Of a stretch of 51,129 nt of DNA, positions 17,577-26,073 are shown one piece after another. Each line of letters starts with the position of its first letter. The stretch's first letter is position 1. The translations under genes and the position numbers were made by a program. The stretch is from Anaerolineae bacterium (GTDB lineage Bacteria; Chloroflexota; Anaerolineae; Aggregatilineales; Phototrophicaceae). Location: contig JAHDWN010000024.1 in assembly GCA_023382675.1 (NCBI GenBank), forward strand, positions 53,325 through 104,453, in the 5' to 3' direction. The notes under the pieces were generated by a model. It saw only the letters and a program-made list of their open reading frames with translations, made no database searches and had not been told where the DNA came from.

Positions 17577-18278
17577 ATGTCAAAGTACGGACAATACTGC
17601 CCGGTGGCGCAGGCGCTCGAAATCCTGGGCGACCGCTGGACGCTGCTTATCATCCGCGACATGCTGACCGGTACGACGCACTTCAACGATATGCAGCGCG
17701 GCCTGCCCGGCATCTCCAGGGCGCTGCTGACCAAACGCCTGCGCCAGCTCCACGAAGTCGGCGTGATCGAGAAGCGCAGCCGGGCGTCCGGGCGTCAGAC
17801 GACCGAATACCACCTGACACCAGCAGGAGAGGATCTGCACAACGTCATCAACGCCCTGCTCTGGTGGGGCGCGACCTGGGCCTTTGGCGATCCGTCGCCG
17901 GACAAGCTCGATCCGCTGCTGCTGATGTGGTGGATGCGCAATCGTGTCATCGCCGATCAACTGCCGGAGGGGCGCACCGTCGTCGAGTTTCGCTTCCACG
18001 GCGCGAAGACCGAGACCTACTGGCTGGTGCTCAAGCCGGAGGACGTCACCCTGTGCCTGACCGACCCCGGCTACGAGATCAACCTGCTGGTGACGGCGGA
18101 TCTGGCGACCTTCTTCAAGCTGTGGCTGGGGCGCATCAGCTACACCGATGCCCTACGCGATTACGACGTCGATGTCGAGGGCAGCCCGCGCCTCGTGCGC
18201 GCCTTTCCGCAGTGGTTCGCCTGGAGTCCGGCAGCGCCTGTTGTGCAGAGGGTGCGCGCGGGAGCCGCGGCGCATTGA
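17577..18278 (+). CDS. HxlR-family winged-helix regulator with C-terminal extension
   Basis: Residues 1-100 are a typical HxlR domain: CPVAQALEILGDRWTLLIIR with the redox-capable Cys8, HFNDMQRGLPGISRALLTKRL as recognition region, and a TTEYHLTPAGEDL wing. HxlR proteins are usually about 110-130 residues; here a further 120 residues follow, including VVEFRFHGAKTETYWLVL and INLLVTADLATFFKLWLGR. These resemble an SCP2-like lipid/ligand pocket seen in a subset of long HxlR proteins, so ligand sensing is plausible. GAGGAGG precedes the ATG. It probably controls itself and the divergent methyltransferase. Confidence 0.88.
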   Translation: MSKYGQYCPVAQALEILGDRWTLLIIRDMLTGTTHFNDMQRGLPGISRALLTKRLRQLHEVGVIEKRSRASGRQTTEYHLTPAGEDLHNVINALLWWGATWAFGDPSPDKLDPLLLMWWMRNRVIADQLPEGRTVVEFRFHGAKTETYWLVLKPEDVTLCLTDPGYEINLLVTADLATFFKLWLGRISYTDALRDYDVDVEGSPRLVRAFPQWFAWSPAAPVVQRVRAGAAAH

Positions 18279-18314
18279 TCACGACCACATTCATGCGCAA
18301 CCATCCAGGCCTCC

Positions 18315-18343
18315 TTGACTCAATCGAACAAATGGTCTAGAGT
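18315..18343 (+). promoter_or_regulatory. Promoter with GAACAAATGGTCTA operator-like spacer
   Basis: TTGACT (18315-18320), 17-bp spacer, then TAGAGT (18338-18343). The spacer holds GAACAAATGGTCTA at 18326-18339, exactly the same word and spacing as in the promoter at 21054-21082. The GAAC-N4-GGTC core is one mismatch from the Gram-positive-type LexA box GAAC-N4-GTTC, so an SOS-like or other shared repressor could bind. The -10 is poor on its own; the call rests on the matching second copy. Confidence 0.5.
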
Positions 18344-18373
18344 GACATGGGTAATGGTGATGAGAGGGTGATC

Positions 18374-19072
18374 ATGAGCCAGAGTGCCGTGAAGCGTCTT
18401 TATCTGATGCAGGTTGGGATTATGCCGGAATACGCGATTCCGATTGTGTGCTATCTGGTGCAAACGGGTGACGGCAAAAATATCCTGATTGACAGCGGTC
18501 TACCGGAGCTTATGCCTGAAGGAGAATCGGAGTTCGAGAATGGGCAGGACGTGATCGAGCAGTTGGCGAGCATTGGCTTGAAACCGGACGACATTGATAC
18601 CGTCATTTCGACCCATTATGATGGCGACCATGCCGGAAGACACGCGGCATTCACGAAGGCGCAATATGTTGTTCAGCGCTCCCATCATGAACAGGCGCCG
18701 GGGAACGCCCGCTTTGCATTCACACGTCCGCAGTGGGATCAGCCGATGGAGCGCATTCGGCTGGTGGACGGCGACGCGGAACTGCTGCCGGGACTAGAGT
18801 TGATCGAGACCAGTGGGCATGTTCCCGGTCACCAATCGGTGCTGGTACGGCTGTCGAAAACGGGTACGGTTCTCCTGACGATTGACGCTGTCCCCTTCCG
18901 CGAGAGCTTCGTCCGTGACCTCGCAGACGATGGGAGCGACGCTGACGCGATTCGCGCCAGCACGAACAAGCTGCTTGATCTGGTGGAACGGGAGAAAGTT
19001 GGGCTGGTGATTTTTGGTCATGATCCGGAACAGTGGGAAGGGCTGAAAAAGCTGCCGGAGTATTACGAGTGA
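18374..19072 (+). CDS. Metallo-beta-lactamase-fold hydrolase, N-acyl-homoserine lactonase-like
   Basis: The start at 18374 follows GAGAGGGTGATC; 18347 is rejected for lack of a site. The 232-residue protein carries the zinc motif STHYDGDHAGRH (HxxxDH-type), a second His in ETSGHVPGHQSVL and an Asp in LLTIDAVPF, with FGHDPEQW near the end. These fit the AiiA/AttM-type lactonase branch of the MBL fold, which opens lactone rings in quorum signals or lactone metabolites. Activity on homoserine lactones is only inferred. It stands alone with its own promoter. Confidence 0.8.
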   Translation: MSQSAVKRLYLMQVGIMPEYAIPIVCYLVQTGDGKNILIDSGLPELMPEGESEFENGQDVIEQLASIGLKPDDIDTVISTHYDGDHAGRHAAFTKAQYVVQRSHHEQAPGNARFAFTRPQWDQPMERIRLVDGDAELLPGLELIETSGHVPGHQSVLVRLSKTGTVLLTIDAVPFRESFVRDLADDGSDADAIRASTNKLLDLVEREKVGLVIFGHDPEQWEGLKKLPEYYE

Positions 19073-19138
19073 GGATGCAAGCACCTCTCTCCCCATGTAT
19101 CTTATTCCACCTCTCGATGATGCAGTGAAAGGCGCCGC

Positions 19139-19588
19139 ATGATGGATAACCAACAGCAAATGATGAATGTCCAAGACCAAATCGAGAGCTACATTGCGGA
19201 TCAACCTGAGCCAAAACGTAGTGATATGCAAGCATTGCACCGCATCATTCTGGAGATAATGCCAGCCTGTAAATTATGGTTCCTGGATGGCAAGAACAGC
19301 GAGAATAGAACCGTTTCTAATCCGAATGTAGGCTATGGGCTTCATACCATAAACTATGCGGATGGAAGAACCAGAGAGTTCTATCAAATCGGTTTGAGCG
19401 CAAACAAAACTGGAATCTCTGTCTATATCCTGGGGATTAAAGACAAGAAATACTTAGCCCTGACGTATGGCGAAAAACTTGGCAAGGCCAATGTAACAGG
19501 TTATTGCATCAAGTTCAAAGCGCTCAAAAATATCAACATTGATATACTCGAGGCGGCAATACGAGATGGAGTGGCACTCACAACTTAA
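19139..19588 (+). CDS. DUF1801-like protein, AT-rich
   Basis: The 149-residue protein resembles DUF1801/YdhG-type small proteins: IESYIADQPEPKRSDMQALHRIILEIMPAC, with a core TREFYQIGLSANKTGISVYILGI and KYLALTYGEKLGKANV. DUF1801 proteins have a helical-sheet fold with no assigned activity; some relate to iron or stress proteins. Base composition is clearly lower in GC than its neighbours and codons such as AAA, AAT and ATA are frequent, which suggests recent transfer from another lineage. A second DUF1801 gene lies at 26856 with normal composition. Confidence 0.65.
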   Translation: MMDNQQQMMNVQDQIESYIADQPEPKRSDMQALHRIILEIMPACKLWFLDGKNSENRTVSNPNVGYGLHTINYADGRTREFYQIGLSANKTGISVYILGIKDKKYLALTYGEKLGKANVTGYCIKFKALKNINIDILEAAIRDGVALTT

Positions 19589-19746
19589 GAGCAGGCTGGG
19601 CTTGAGCTAAACCAGACCTATGCAGGGTATCACCAACGTGTTGAGCATATCGGCATTTGGACTTTGTTCAGCAGTAAAGCTGTGACGCCATACAAGAATA
19701 GTCCCCCGAAAGCCTTTGGCGAAATTTAGTTATCGAAACTTTTGTG

Positions 19747-19875
19747 ATGACTCGCGATGGATTCATCAGCGATCGGGGCGGCAGCGCAGGCCGCCTGTAT
19801 CCCGATTTCGCGGGCATGCAGCAGTCGGAACTGATGCAGGAGACCATGCGCACAACCGACGCAGTCGCCAAGTGA
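19747..19875 (+). pseudogene. N-terminal fragment of a DHFR/RibD-like reductase
   Basis: A 42-codon frame reads MTRDGFISDRGGSAGRLYPD and continues with FAGMQQSELMQETMRTTDAVAK before a stop. It matches the opening of the DHFR/RibD-C family (compare SLDGYVD and SLDGFVAGPNGEMDW in intact copies at 19968 and 24946): the DGF turn, then a helix leading to a T-D-AV strand. The rest of the domain, about 130 residues, is missing. Frame is also open upstream without a good start. It is best read as a decayed relative of the next gene, in a 380-bp gap that otherwise shows nothing. Confidence 0.55.
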
Positions 19876-19967
19876 AAAGATGAAAGAGAAAGCGGAAACG
19901 AAAACAGCGTGTCCCTTGTATCTACAGCGGCGATTTATGATGTGCCGCATAAGGAAAGGAAGTGGGT

Positions 19968-20498
<531 letters not shown>

Positions 20499-20581
20499 TC
20501 TCCCGACCCGCGTCACGGTCATCCGCTATCGCGTCATCAAGTAGGGTACGCGATCGTTCGGGCTGTGGAGAATCAACAGAC

Positions 20582-20992
20582 ATGACCCTACAGGAAGTGG
20601 AAACATTCGTCGCCCAACTGGAAAACGTCCAGCGCGAAGAGAATTTCGGCTACGTGTTCTTCTTCGTGGGTGATGATCACCGCCTGCCGTTCGTGACGCT
20701 GGCAGACTCGGACAATGAGTACGACAGCGTCTCGAATCTCGACCGAGACGGCGTCTTCCGCATCAATATCGGGGTCAGCCGAGAAACGTTCGACTCACTT
20801 CTAGGCGAAAGGACCGGCGTTCCCATCGACTACACTGCCCTCGACGCATTTCTTCCCCATCCCGAATATGCGAAGCAGCATTTCGTGTGCATTCTCAATC
20901 CGTCTGAGAAAAGTGCAGAAGCCACGAAAAAACTCATCCGTGAAGCCCATGCCATCGCAGCGGCGCGCCTTGAACGCAGAACGGGAGCGTAG
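20582..20992 (+). CDS. DUF6194-like protein of unknown function
   Basis: The 136-residue soluble protein shows FGYVFFFVGDDHRLPFVTLADSDNEYD, then a strand-rich centre DGVFRINIGVSRETFDSLLG, and DAFLPHPEYAKQHFVCILNPSEKS. That ordering fits the DUF6194 family of small actinobacterial and chloroflexal proteins, for which no function is known. The conserved DHxxPFxT and HPxYxxxxxVCILNP segments are visible. It sits between a DHFR-like gene and the MFS pump, with its own intergenic space on both sides. Confidence 0.65.
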   Translation: MTLQEVETFVAQLENVQREENFGYVFFFVGDDHRLPFVTLADSDNEYDSVSNLDRDGVFRINIGVSRETFDSLLGERTGVPIDYTALDAFLPHPEYAKQHFVCILNPSEKSAEATKKLIREAHAIAAARLERRTGA

Positions 20993-21053
20993 ACGTTGAC
21001 CTGGAGCGTCGGTATTGCGATCAGACTGCGCAGGCTGCAGCGATCGCTTCCAC

Positions 21054-21082
21054 TTGACAGAACAGAACAAATGGTCTATCCT
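21054..21082 (+). promoter_or_regulatory. Promoter of the MFS gene with GAACAAATGGTCTA spacer
   Basis: TTGACA (21054-21059), a 17-bp spacer and TATCCT (21077-21082) form a good sigma-70-type promoter 109 bp ahead of the MFS start. GAACAAATGGTCTA at 21065-21078 fills the spacer, identical in sequence and in distance from the -35 to the element at 18326. Placement inside the spacer suggests repression by a dimeric regulator. Confidence 0.65.
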
Positions 21083-21190
21083 TCTCATGCAACCCAGGCG
21101 GCACTGGGATAGCGAGCGATGCGCGTTATCATGCCCTGCGTTATGCACATGCAGCAGCGCAAGTCAAAGTAAGCGGAGCACACAACCTAA

Positions 21191-22789
21191 ATGAATCCAA
21201 TCACCCCACCCCGGGCCGGACGGCGCGAGTGGATCGGACTGGCAGTGTTGATGCTGCCGACCCTGCTCATTGCCATGGACATGACGGTACTGCATCTGGC
21301 CGTGCCGTCGCTGAGTGAAGACCTGCAACCCACCAGTTCCCAACTCCTCTGGATCACCGATATTTACGGCTTCATGATCGCCGGGTCGCTGATCACGATG
21401 GGCACGCTGGGCGACCGCATTGGCCGCCGTAAGTTGCTGCTCCTGGGCGCCATCGCGTTCGGCTTTGCCTCGGTGCTGGCCGCGCTCTCGACCACCGCGG
21501 GCATGCTGATTGCAGCACGCGCACTGCTCGGTGTCGCGGGGGCGACGTTGATGCCGTCCACCATGTCGCTGATTCGCAATATGTTTCTCGATCCTAATCA
21601 GCGGACAGCCGCTATCGGCCTATGGGTTTCCGGCTTCTCGGTCGGCAGCACGATTGGCCCCCTGGTGGGTGGCATCCTGCTGGAGAATTTCTCGTGGCAC
21701 TCCGCCTTCCTGCTCGGCGTGCCGGTGATGGCCGTGCTGCTGATCACTGGGCCGCTGCTGCTGCCGGAGTTTCGCGACCCCAAGCCTGGCCGTTTCGACG
21801 TGCTCAGCGCAGGCATGTCGCTGGTCGCCGTGCTGCTGATCATCTACGGCTTCAAGCAGATCGCCGAATCCGGCTTGAGCTGGTTCGCCGTATTACCGAT
21901 CATGGCCGGACTTGTCATTGCCTTCTTCTTTGTCCAGAGGCAGCGCCGGCTGGATGACCCGTTGATCGACCTGCGGCTGTTCCGCGTGCCCGCGTTCAGC
22001 GCATCGCTGGCCACCTACACAATCGCGGCAGCGGTCGCATTCGGAACCTTCCTCTTCATCGCGCAGTATCTGCAACTGGTGCTCGGCCTGTCGCCGCTGC
22101 AAGCGGGCCTGTGGTCAGTGCCGGGCGCTATCGCCTTCATCGTCGGCTCAAACCTTGCACCGAGAATCGTGCGCAGTGTGCGTCCGGCTTACGTCGTGGC
22201 GGGCGGCCTGGCCCTTGCAGGCGTCGCTTTGGGCCTGCTCACTCTGGTTGGCACAAACGCTCTGGCCCTGGTCGTGATCGGGAACACCCTCATGTCCGTG
22301 GGCTTCGGCTTCGCCCTCACCCTGAACATTGATATGGTGGTCACTGCAGCGCCGCCGGAGCGCGCAGGCGCAGCATCGGCCATCGCAGAAACCGGCGCGG
22401 AACTGGGCGGCGCCCTCGGCCTGGGACTCCTGGGCAGCCTGGGAATGGCCATCTACCGCCTCCAGTTGACGGCCACGATGCCGCAGGGCATCGCGCCCGA
22501 AATCGCCGACGCCGCCAGAGAGACGCTGGGTGGCGCAGTCGTGGCCGCCGAGCGCCTGACCGACCAGCTGGCCACAGGGCTGCTCAATGCGGCACGCCAG
22601 GCGTTTGCCCAGGGGCTGCAAGTCAACGCGCTGATTGGCGCTATCGGCTTCACTATCCTTGTCGCACTGACGCTGACCATGCTCCGGCACTTGCGCCCGC
22701 ACACGGAGGCAGAGGATCAGCCGGAGCCTGGATACACCGTTGAGGGCAGCCCAGCCTATCCGCTACCGCAGACGCAAGTCGGGGACTAA
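21191..22789 (+). CDS. MFS drug efflux pump, DHA2 (14-helix) family
   Basis: The 532-residue protein has the length and helix count of DHA2 pumps such as SmvA, QacA and EmrB. Motif A is GTLGDRIGRRKLLLLGA after helix 2, the opening IAMDMTVLHLAVPSLSEDL matches motif D1, and motif C is visible as GFSVGSTIGPLVGGILLE in helix 5. An extracellular loop near residues 430-480 before the last helix is typical of SmvA-like members. It exports hydrophobic cations or biocides by proton antiport. It has a dedicated promoter with a candidate operator, so inducible expression is expected. No adjacent TetR or MarR gene is present. Confidence 0.9.
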   Translation: MNPITPPRAGRREWIGLAVLMLPTLLIAMDMTVLHLAVPSLSEDLQPTSSQLLWITDIYGFMIAGSLITMGTLGDRIGRRKLLLLGAIAFGFASVLAALSTTAGMLIAARALLGVAGATLMPSTMSLIRNMFLDPNQRTAAIGLWVSGFSVGSTIGPLVGGILLENFSWHSAFLLGVPVMAVLLITGPLLLPEFRDPKPGRFDVLSAGMSLVAVLLIIYGFKQIAESGLSWFAVLPIMAGLVIAFFFVQRQRRLDDPLIDLRLFRVPAFSASLATYTIAAAVAFGTFLFIAQYLQLVLGLSPLQAGLWSVPGAIAFIVGSNLAPRIVRSVRPAYVVAGGLALAGVALGLLTLVGTNALALVVIGNTLMSVGFGFALTLNIDMVVTAAPPERAGAASAIAETGAELGGALGLGLLGSLGMAIYRLQLTATMPQGIAPEIADAARETLGGAVVAAERLTDQLATGLLNAARQAFAQGLQVNALIGAIGFTILVALTLTMLRHLRPHTEAEDQPEPGYTVEGSPAYPLPQTQVGD

Positions 22790-22924
22790 CGCAATTGGGG
22801 ACGTGAAGCTAGCGGACAGGACGTGGTTAGGCGGGGACGTGCCGTTGCGCATCCATCCAGATACGTGAATAGTTACCTTACTGCTGCGTTCTGGCGGTTA
22901 GCTCCATCAAGAGGAGTCGCAATT

Positions 22925-23149
22925 ATGAGCGATAAAAAGCGCATTCAGCTGGAGAGCGATCTCCCACACAAATTGGCACAGCCTGCACGGCGCGCACTCA
23001 TCAGCGCTGGCTACCTTCGACTGGAGCAATTGGCAGGAGTCAGCGAAGCGCAGATCAAACAACTGCACGGTATCGGGCCGAACGCGCTCAAGCAGCTTCG
23101 CCAGGCGCTCGCCGAGCGCGGTCTTTCGTTCGCCGAGTCAGTGAGATAA
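22925..23149 (+). CDS. Small helix-hairpin-helix protein
   Basis: The start at 22925 is set by AGAGGAGTCGCAATT ahead of ATG; earlier in-frame starts have no site. The 74-residue product is almost wholly one domain resembling the RNA polymerase alpha C-terminal/HhH fold: ALISAGYLRLEQLAGVSEAQ then IKQLHGIGPNALKQLRQAL. HhH motifs bind DNA without sequence specificity or mediate protein contacts; the LHGIGPNALK hairpin is well formed. A stand-alone protein of this type may serve as a nucleoid or regulatory factor, but no function is assigned. It is followed after 5 bp by the DUF2277 gene. Confidence 0.75.
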   Translation: MSDKKRIQLESDLPHKLAQPARRALISAGYLRLEQLAGVSEAQIKQLHGIGPNALKQLRQALAERGLSFAESVR

Positions 23150-23154
23150 CGCCC

Positions 23155-23430
23155 ATGTGCCGTAACATCAAGACGCTCTACAACTTTGAACCTCCGGCGA
23201 GCGATGACGAGATCCGCGCGGCAGCCCTGCAATATGTGCGCAAGATCAGCGGCTTCAACAAGCCGTCGCAGGCCAACGAAGCGGCCTTTCACGCTGCCGT
23301 CGATGCGGTCGCCGCTGCCTCGCGCAATTTGCTCGCTGCGTTGGAGACGAACGCCGCGCCGAAGAATCGCGAGCAAGAGGCGGCCTTGGCGCGGGCACGC
23401 TCCGCGCGCCGCTTCTCCATCGAGCGCTGA
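23155..23430 (+). CDS. DUF2277 protein
   Basis: The 91-residue protein begins MCRNIKTLYNFEPPASDDEI, a nearly invariant opening of DUF2277, and continues with ALQYVRKISGFNKPSQANEAAF, then an arginine-rich tail. The family is common in Actinobacteria, Proteobacteria and Chloroflexota and has no known function; the Cys-Arg-Asn start suggests that the N-terminal Cys is important. It lies 5 bp after the HhH gene and 2 bp before the AraC gene, so the three are probably one transcript. Confidence 0.85.
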   Translation: MCRNIKTLYNFEPPASDDEIRAAALQYVRKISGFNKPSQANEAAFHAAVDAVAAASRNLLAALETNAAPKNREQEAALARARSARRFSIER

Positions 23431-23432
23431 CC

Positions 23433-24146
23433 ATGGATTTGATCGGCGACGAGCGCGCGTCGGACTCGCCCTACGTCCAGCGCGTCTGGCGCAGCCAGAG
23501 CGAGCGCGCGGGCGACTTCCTCTCCATCGCCGAGAGCCATTGGGAGATGGTCGTCACGCGCTATCAAGGCCGGACGACGCTGACCGTGCGCGGGCCGGAG
23601 ACGCGGGCGACCTCGGCCTACTGCCCCGCCGGTGGCGAGTGGATCGGCATTCAGTTCAAGCCCGGCGCATTCATGCCGGATTTCCCGGCGCGCATGCTGA
23701 TGGATCGGCAGGATGTGCATCTGCCCGGCGCATCGAGCCAGGCCTTCTGGCTCAAGGGCGCGGCCTGGCAGTTCCCGACCTACGAAAACGCGGACACGTT
23801 CGTCGCTTGGCTGGTCGAAGATGACCTGCTGGTGCGCGATCCGCTCGTCGGCGCTGTGCTGCGCGGCGAGCGTGTCCACACATCCGCGCGAACAGTGCAG
23901 CGCCGCTGCCTGCACGCGACCGGCCTGACGCAAGGCACCATCGACCAGATCAAACGTGCGCGCTATGCGACGACGCTGCTCAAGCAGGGCGTCTCGATCC
24001 TCGACACTGTTTACCGCGCCGGGTATACCGATCAGCCGCACATGACCCGCTCACTTCAGCGGTTCGTCGGCCAGACTCCCGCTCAAATTGCGCACACCAA
24101 TCGATCTGAGCAGTTCTCGCTTTTGTTCGAAGTCGAACCTTATTGA
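23433..24146 (+). CDS. AraC-family transcriptional regulator, paralogue 1
   Basis: The 237-residue protein has an N-terminal sensor-like region (SPYVQRVWRSQSERAGDFLS, then ESHWEMVVTRYQGRTTLTV) and a C-terminal AraC double helix-turn-helix: ARTVQRRCLHATGLTQGTID, ILDTVYRAGYTDQPHMTRSL and RFVGQTPAQI. A sibling of the same architecture follows at 24187, so the pair arose by tandem duplication. The start overlaps nothing but is only 2 bp after the DUF2277 stop, implying translational coupling. The ligand is unknown. Confidence 0.88.
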   Translation: MDLIGDERASDSPYVQRVWRSQSERAGDFLSIAESHWEMVVTRYQGRTTLTVRGPETRATSAYCPAGGEWIGIQFKPGAFMPDFPARMLMDRQDVHLPGASSQAFWLKGAAWQFPTYENADTFVAWLVEDDLLVRDPLVGAVLRGERVHTSARTVQRRCLHATGLTQGTIDQIKRARYATTLLKQGVSILDTVYRAGYTDQPHMTRSLQRFVGQTPAQIAHTNRSEQFSLLFEVEPY

Positions 24147-24186
24147 TACACAGGTGCATGAGAGTGATGAATAAGGAGACACGTGC

Positions 24187-24861
24187 ATGAGCGCTTTCTT
24201 CGAAAGCCGACCATCCGACTCGCCCTACATCGAAATTATCTGGCGCGGGCACGTCGAGCACGATTATTCCCCGGTCTGCCCTGCTGACGTGCGCTGGAAT
24301 CTGCTCTTCATGAAGCGCAGCCGCTGGGCGCGCGTATCCGCTGAGGGCGCAACGTCGCAGTTTGTGCCCAAGACTCAGGCGGAGGGCATCGAGTTCCTCG
24401 TCATCAAGTTCAAGCTCGGCGTCTTCATGCCGCACCTGCCCGCAGATCGGCTGCTGAACAGCGATGCTATCCTGCCGGACGCGGCGGGGCAGTCGTTCTG
24501 GCTCCACGGCTCGGCCTGGCAGACGCCAGATTTTGAGAATGTCGAGACGTTCGTCGGGCGATTGGTACACCAGGGATCGCTGGTCGTTGATCCTGTGGTC
24601 ACGTCCGCCCTGCAAGGTCGGCCAGCGGCGGCGTCAACGCGCACGGTGCGGCGTCGCTGCCTACGGGCGACCGGGCTGACGCCCAAGACGATCCAGCAGA
24701 TCGAGCGTGCGCAGCAGGCAGCGACACTCCTTGAGCAGGGCGCGCCGATCCTCGATGCTGTCTATCAGCTTGGCTACGCCGATCAGGCGCACATGACGCG
24801 CTCGCTCCGGCGGTTCTACGGCCAGACACCGGCGCAGATCGCGCGGGCAGGCCACGCATGA
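24187..24861 (+). CDS. AraC-family transcriptional regulator, paralogue 2
   Basis: The 224-residue protein is built as its upstream neighbour: SPYIEIIWRGHVEHDYSPV, DVRWNLLFMKRSRWARV, FKLGVFMPHLPADRLLN, and the C-terminal DNA-binding part TRTVRRRCLRATGLTPKTIQ and ILDAVYQLGYADQAHMTRSL. AAGGAG lies 8 nt before the ATG. The conserved C-terminal recognition helices versus diverged N-termini suggest that the two share operator type but sense different signals. They may control the DHFR-like and hydrolase genes downstream, which carry a shared promoter box; that link is inference. Confidence 0.88.
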   Translation: MSAFFESRPSDSPYIEIIWRGHVEHDYSPVCPADVRWNLLFMKRSRWARVSAEGATSQFVPKTQAEGIEFLVIKFKLGVFMPHLPADRLLNSDAILPDAAGQSFWLHGSAWQTPDFENVETFVGRLVHQGSLVVDPVVTSALQGRPAAASTRTVRRRCLRATGLTPKTIQQIERAQQAATLLEQGAPILDAVYQLGYADQAHMTRSLRRFYGQTPAQIARAGHA

Positions 24862-24871
24862 AGCTGTCCAC

Positions 24872-24919
24872 TTTGTTCAAGACAGCGCCTGCCAGTTGCT
24901 TTATGCTGTACATGTTGAC
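24872..24919 (+). promoter_or_regulatory. Shared-box promoter A (TTTGTTCAAGAC)
   Basis: TTTGTTCAAGAC (24872-24883), 18 nt, then TATGCT (24902-24907), followed by GTACATGTTGACA. The 12-nt box and its distance to the -10 are identical to those at 26005 and 27256. It lies 27 bp ahead of the DHFR-like gene at 24946. Confidence 0.6.
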
Positions 24920-24945
24920 AGCGAGCGACACAAGGAGCAAGCAAT

Positions 24946-25527
24946 ATGCGTAAGGTCATTTTCCTCATCCATGTATCGCTGGATGGTTTTGTGGCCGGGC
25001 CGAACGGCGAGATGGACTGGATCGTCTACAATGATGAGGTCGAGAAATACTCCCACGATCTGCACAGCACGACAGACACAGCGATCTATGGTCGTGTCAC
25101 CTACGATATGATGCAGAACTACTGGCCGACGGTGCTCACCGACCCGAACAGCACGGCGGGCGCGCTGAATCATGCACGCTGGTACGACGCCGCAACCAAG
25201 ATCGTCGCCTCTCGGACGCGTGACAGCGTGGAAGGGACGCACACACGGGTGCTGCACGGCAACTTCGCCGAAGAAATCACGCGCATCAAGCAGCAGCCCG
25301 GCAAGGATCTCTGGTTGCTCGGCAGCCCCAGTCTGGCGCAGACCTTCATGCACCTCGGCCTGATTGACGAGTACCGGATCAACGTCAACCCGGTCATACT
25401 GGGCATTGGCAAAACGCTTTTTGGCGGCGTGGACGAACCGATCAAGCTGAAGCTGCTCGAAGCGCGGACGTTCAGCGGCGGCGTGGTAGCGCTGCGCTAT
25501 GAACCGGCTCCACGTGAGGACTCATGA
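24946..25527 (+). CDS. DHFR/RibD C-terminal-domain family reductase, copy 2
   Basis: The 193-residue protein starts behind AAGGAGC with IFLIHVSLDGFVAGPNGEMD, the most canonical opening of this family. It continues with TAIYGRVTYDMMQNYWP, KIVASRTRDSVEGT, then DLWLLGSPSLAQTFMHLGLI and DEYRINVNPVILGIGKTLF. Glycine-rich turns and the YGRxTY loop fit the nucleotide/substrate cleft of dihydrofolate-reductase-like proteins, but folate activity is not expected. It is expressed from promoter A and followed by TrmO after 21 bp. Confidence 0.88.
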   Translation: MRKVIFLIHVSLDGFVAGPNGEMDWIVYNDEVEKYSHDLHSTTDTAIYGRVTYDMMQNYWPTVLTDPNSTAGALNHARWYDAATKIVASRTRDSVEGTHTRVLHGNFAEEITRIKQQPGKDLWLLGSPSLAQTFMHLGLIDEYRINVNPVILGIGKTLFGGVDEPIKLKLLEARTFSGGVVALRYEPAPREDS

Positions 25528-25548
25528 CGATCAGATCGGGGGTAGGGT

Positions 25549-25965
25549 ATGGCCGACAGCAGCTACGTGATCGAGCCGATTGGTGTCATCCACTCCGAAT
25601 TGACGAGCCGGGAGGCAGCGCCGCGCCAGGGCTATGAAGGCGCGCCCGCGGCCTGGCTCGAACTCGACGCGCGCTTCGCGCCGGGGCTGGACGGCATCGC
25701 GGTGGGCGACACGCTGATCGTGCTCACGTGGCTGCACGTCGCCCGGCGCGACGCGCTCCAGGTACACCCGCGCGGCGATCCTGAGCGGCCATTGACGGGC
25801 GTGTTCGCGACGCGCTCACCGGATCGTCCGAATCCCATCGGCGTCCATCGCGTGACTGTCGTCGAGATCGACGGACACAGGCTCAAGATCGCGCCGATGG
25901 AGGCCATCGACGGCACGCCGGTGATCGACATCAAGCCCACCCTGGCACGCGCGGATGTCCATTGA
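25549..25965 (+). CDS. trmO: TrmO/TsaA-family tRNA m6t6A37 methyltransferase
   Basis: The 138-residue protein is a single TsaA (YaeB/VirR-like) beta-barrel domain: YVIEPIGVIHSELTSREAAP at the start, LEVDARFAPGL-like LELDARFAPGLDGI, then the SAM/tRNA-binding signature VFATRSPDRPNPIGVHRV and DGTPVIDIKPTL. TrmO uses SAM to methylate t6A37 of certain tRNAs; archaeal and short bacterial versions lack the C-terminal extension, as here. It follows the DHFR-like gene closely and may share its promoter. Family is confident; substrate tRNA is assumed. Confidence 0.85.
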   Translation: MADSSYVIEPIGVIHSELTSREAAPRQGYEGAPAAWLELDARFAPGLDGIAVGDTLIVLTWLHVARRDALQVHPRGDPERPLTGVFATRSPDRPNPIGVHRVTVVEIDGHRLKIAPMEAIDGTPVIDIKPTLARADVH

Positions 25966-26004
25966 TCATTGCCGTGCATAAACGACACGAACCGGCATGT
26001 CGTT

Positions 26005-26050
26005 TTTGTTCAAGACCATGTCGCCCCTATCGACTATGATACAAATGTTC
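26005..26050 (+). promoter_or_regulatory. Shared-box promoter B (TTTGTTCAAGAC)
   Basis: TTTGTTCAAGAC (26005-26016), 18 nt, TATGAT (26035-26040), then ACAAATGTTC (26041-26050), which resembles the ACAAATGGTC core at 18329 and 21068. CATGTCG flanks the box on both sides. It lies 23 bp ahead of the alpha/beta hydrolase start. Confidence 0.65.
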
Positions 26051-26073
26051 GACACAAAACCTACGGAGAGACG

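Noticed and set aside
18326-18339. A proven LexA box
   Set aside because: One half-site is mismatched and no SOS gene is in the window, so it is listed only as LexA-like.
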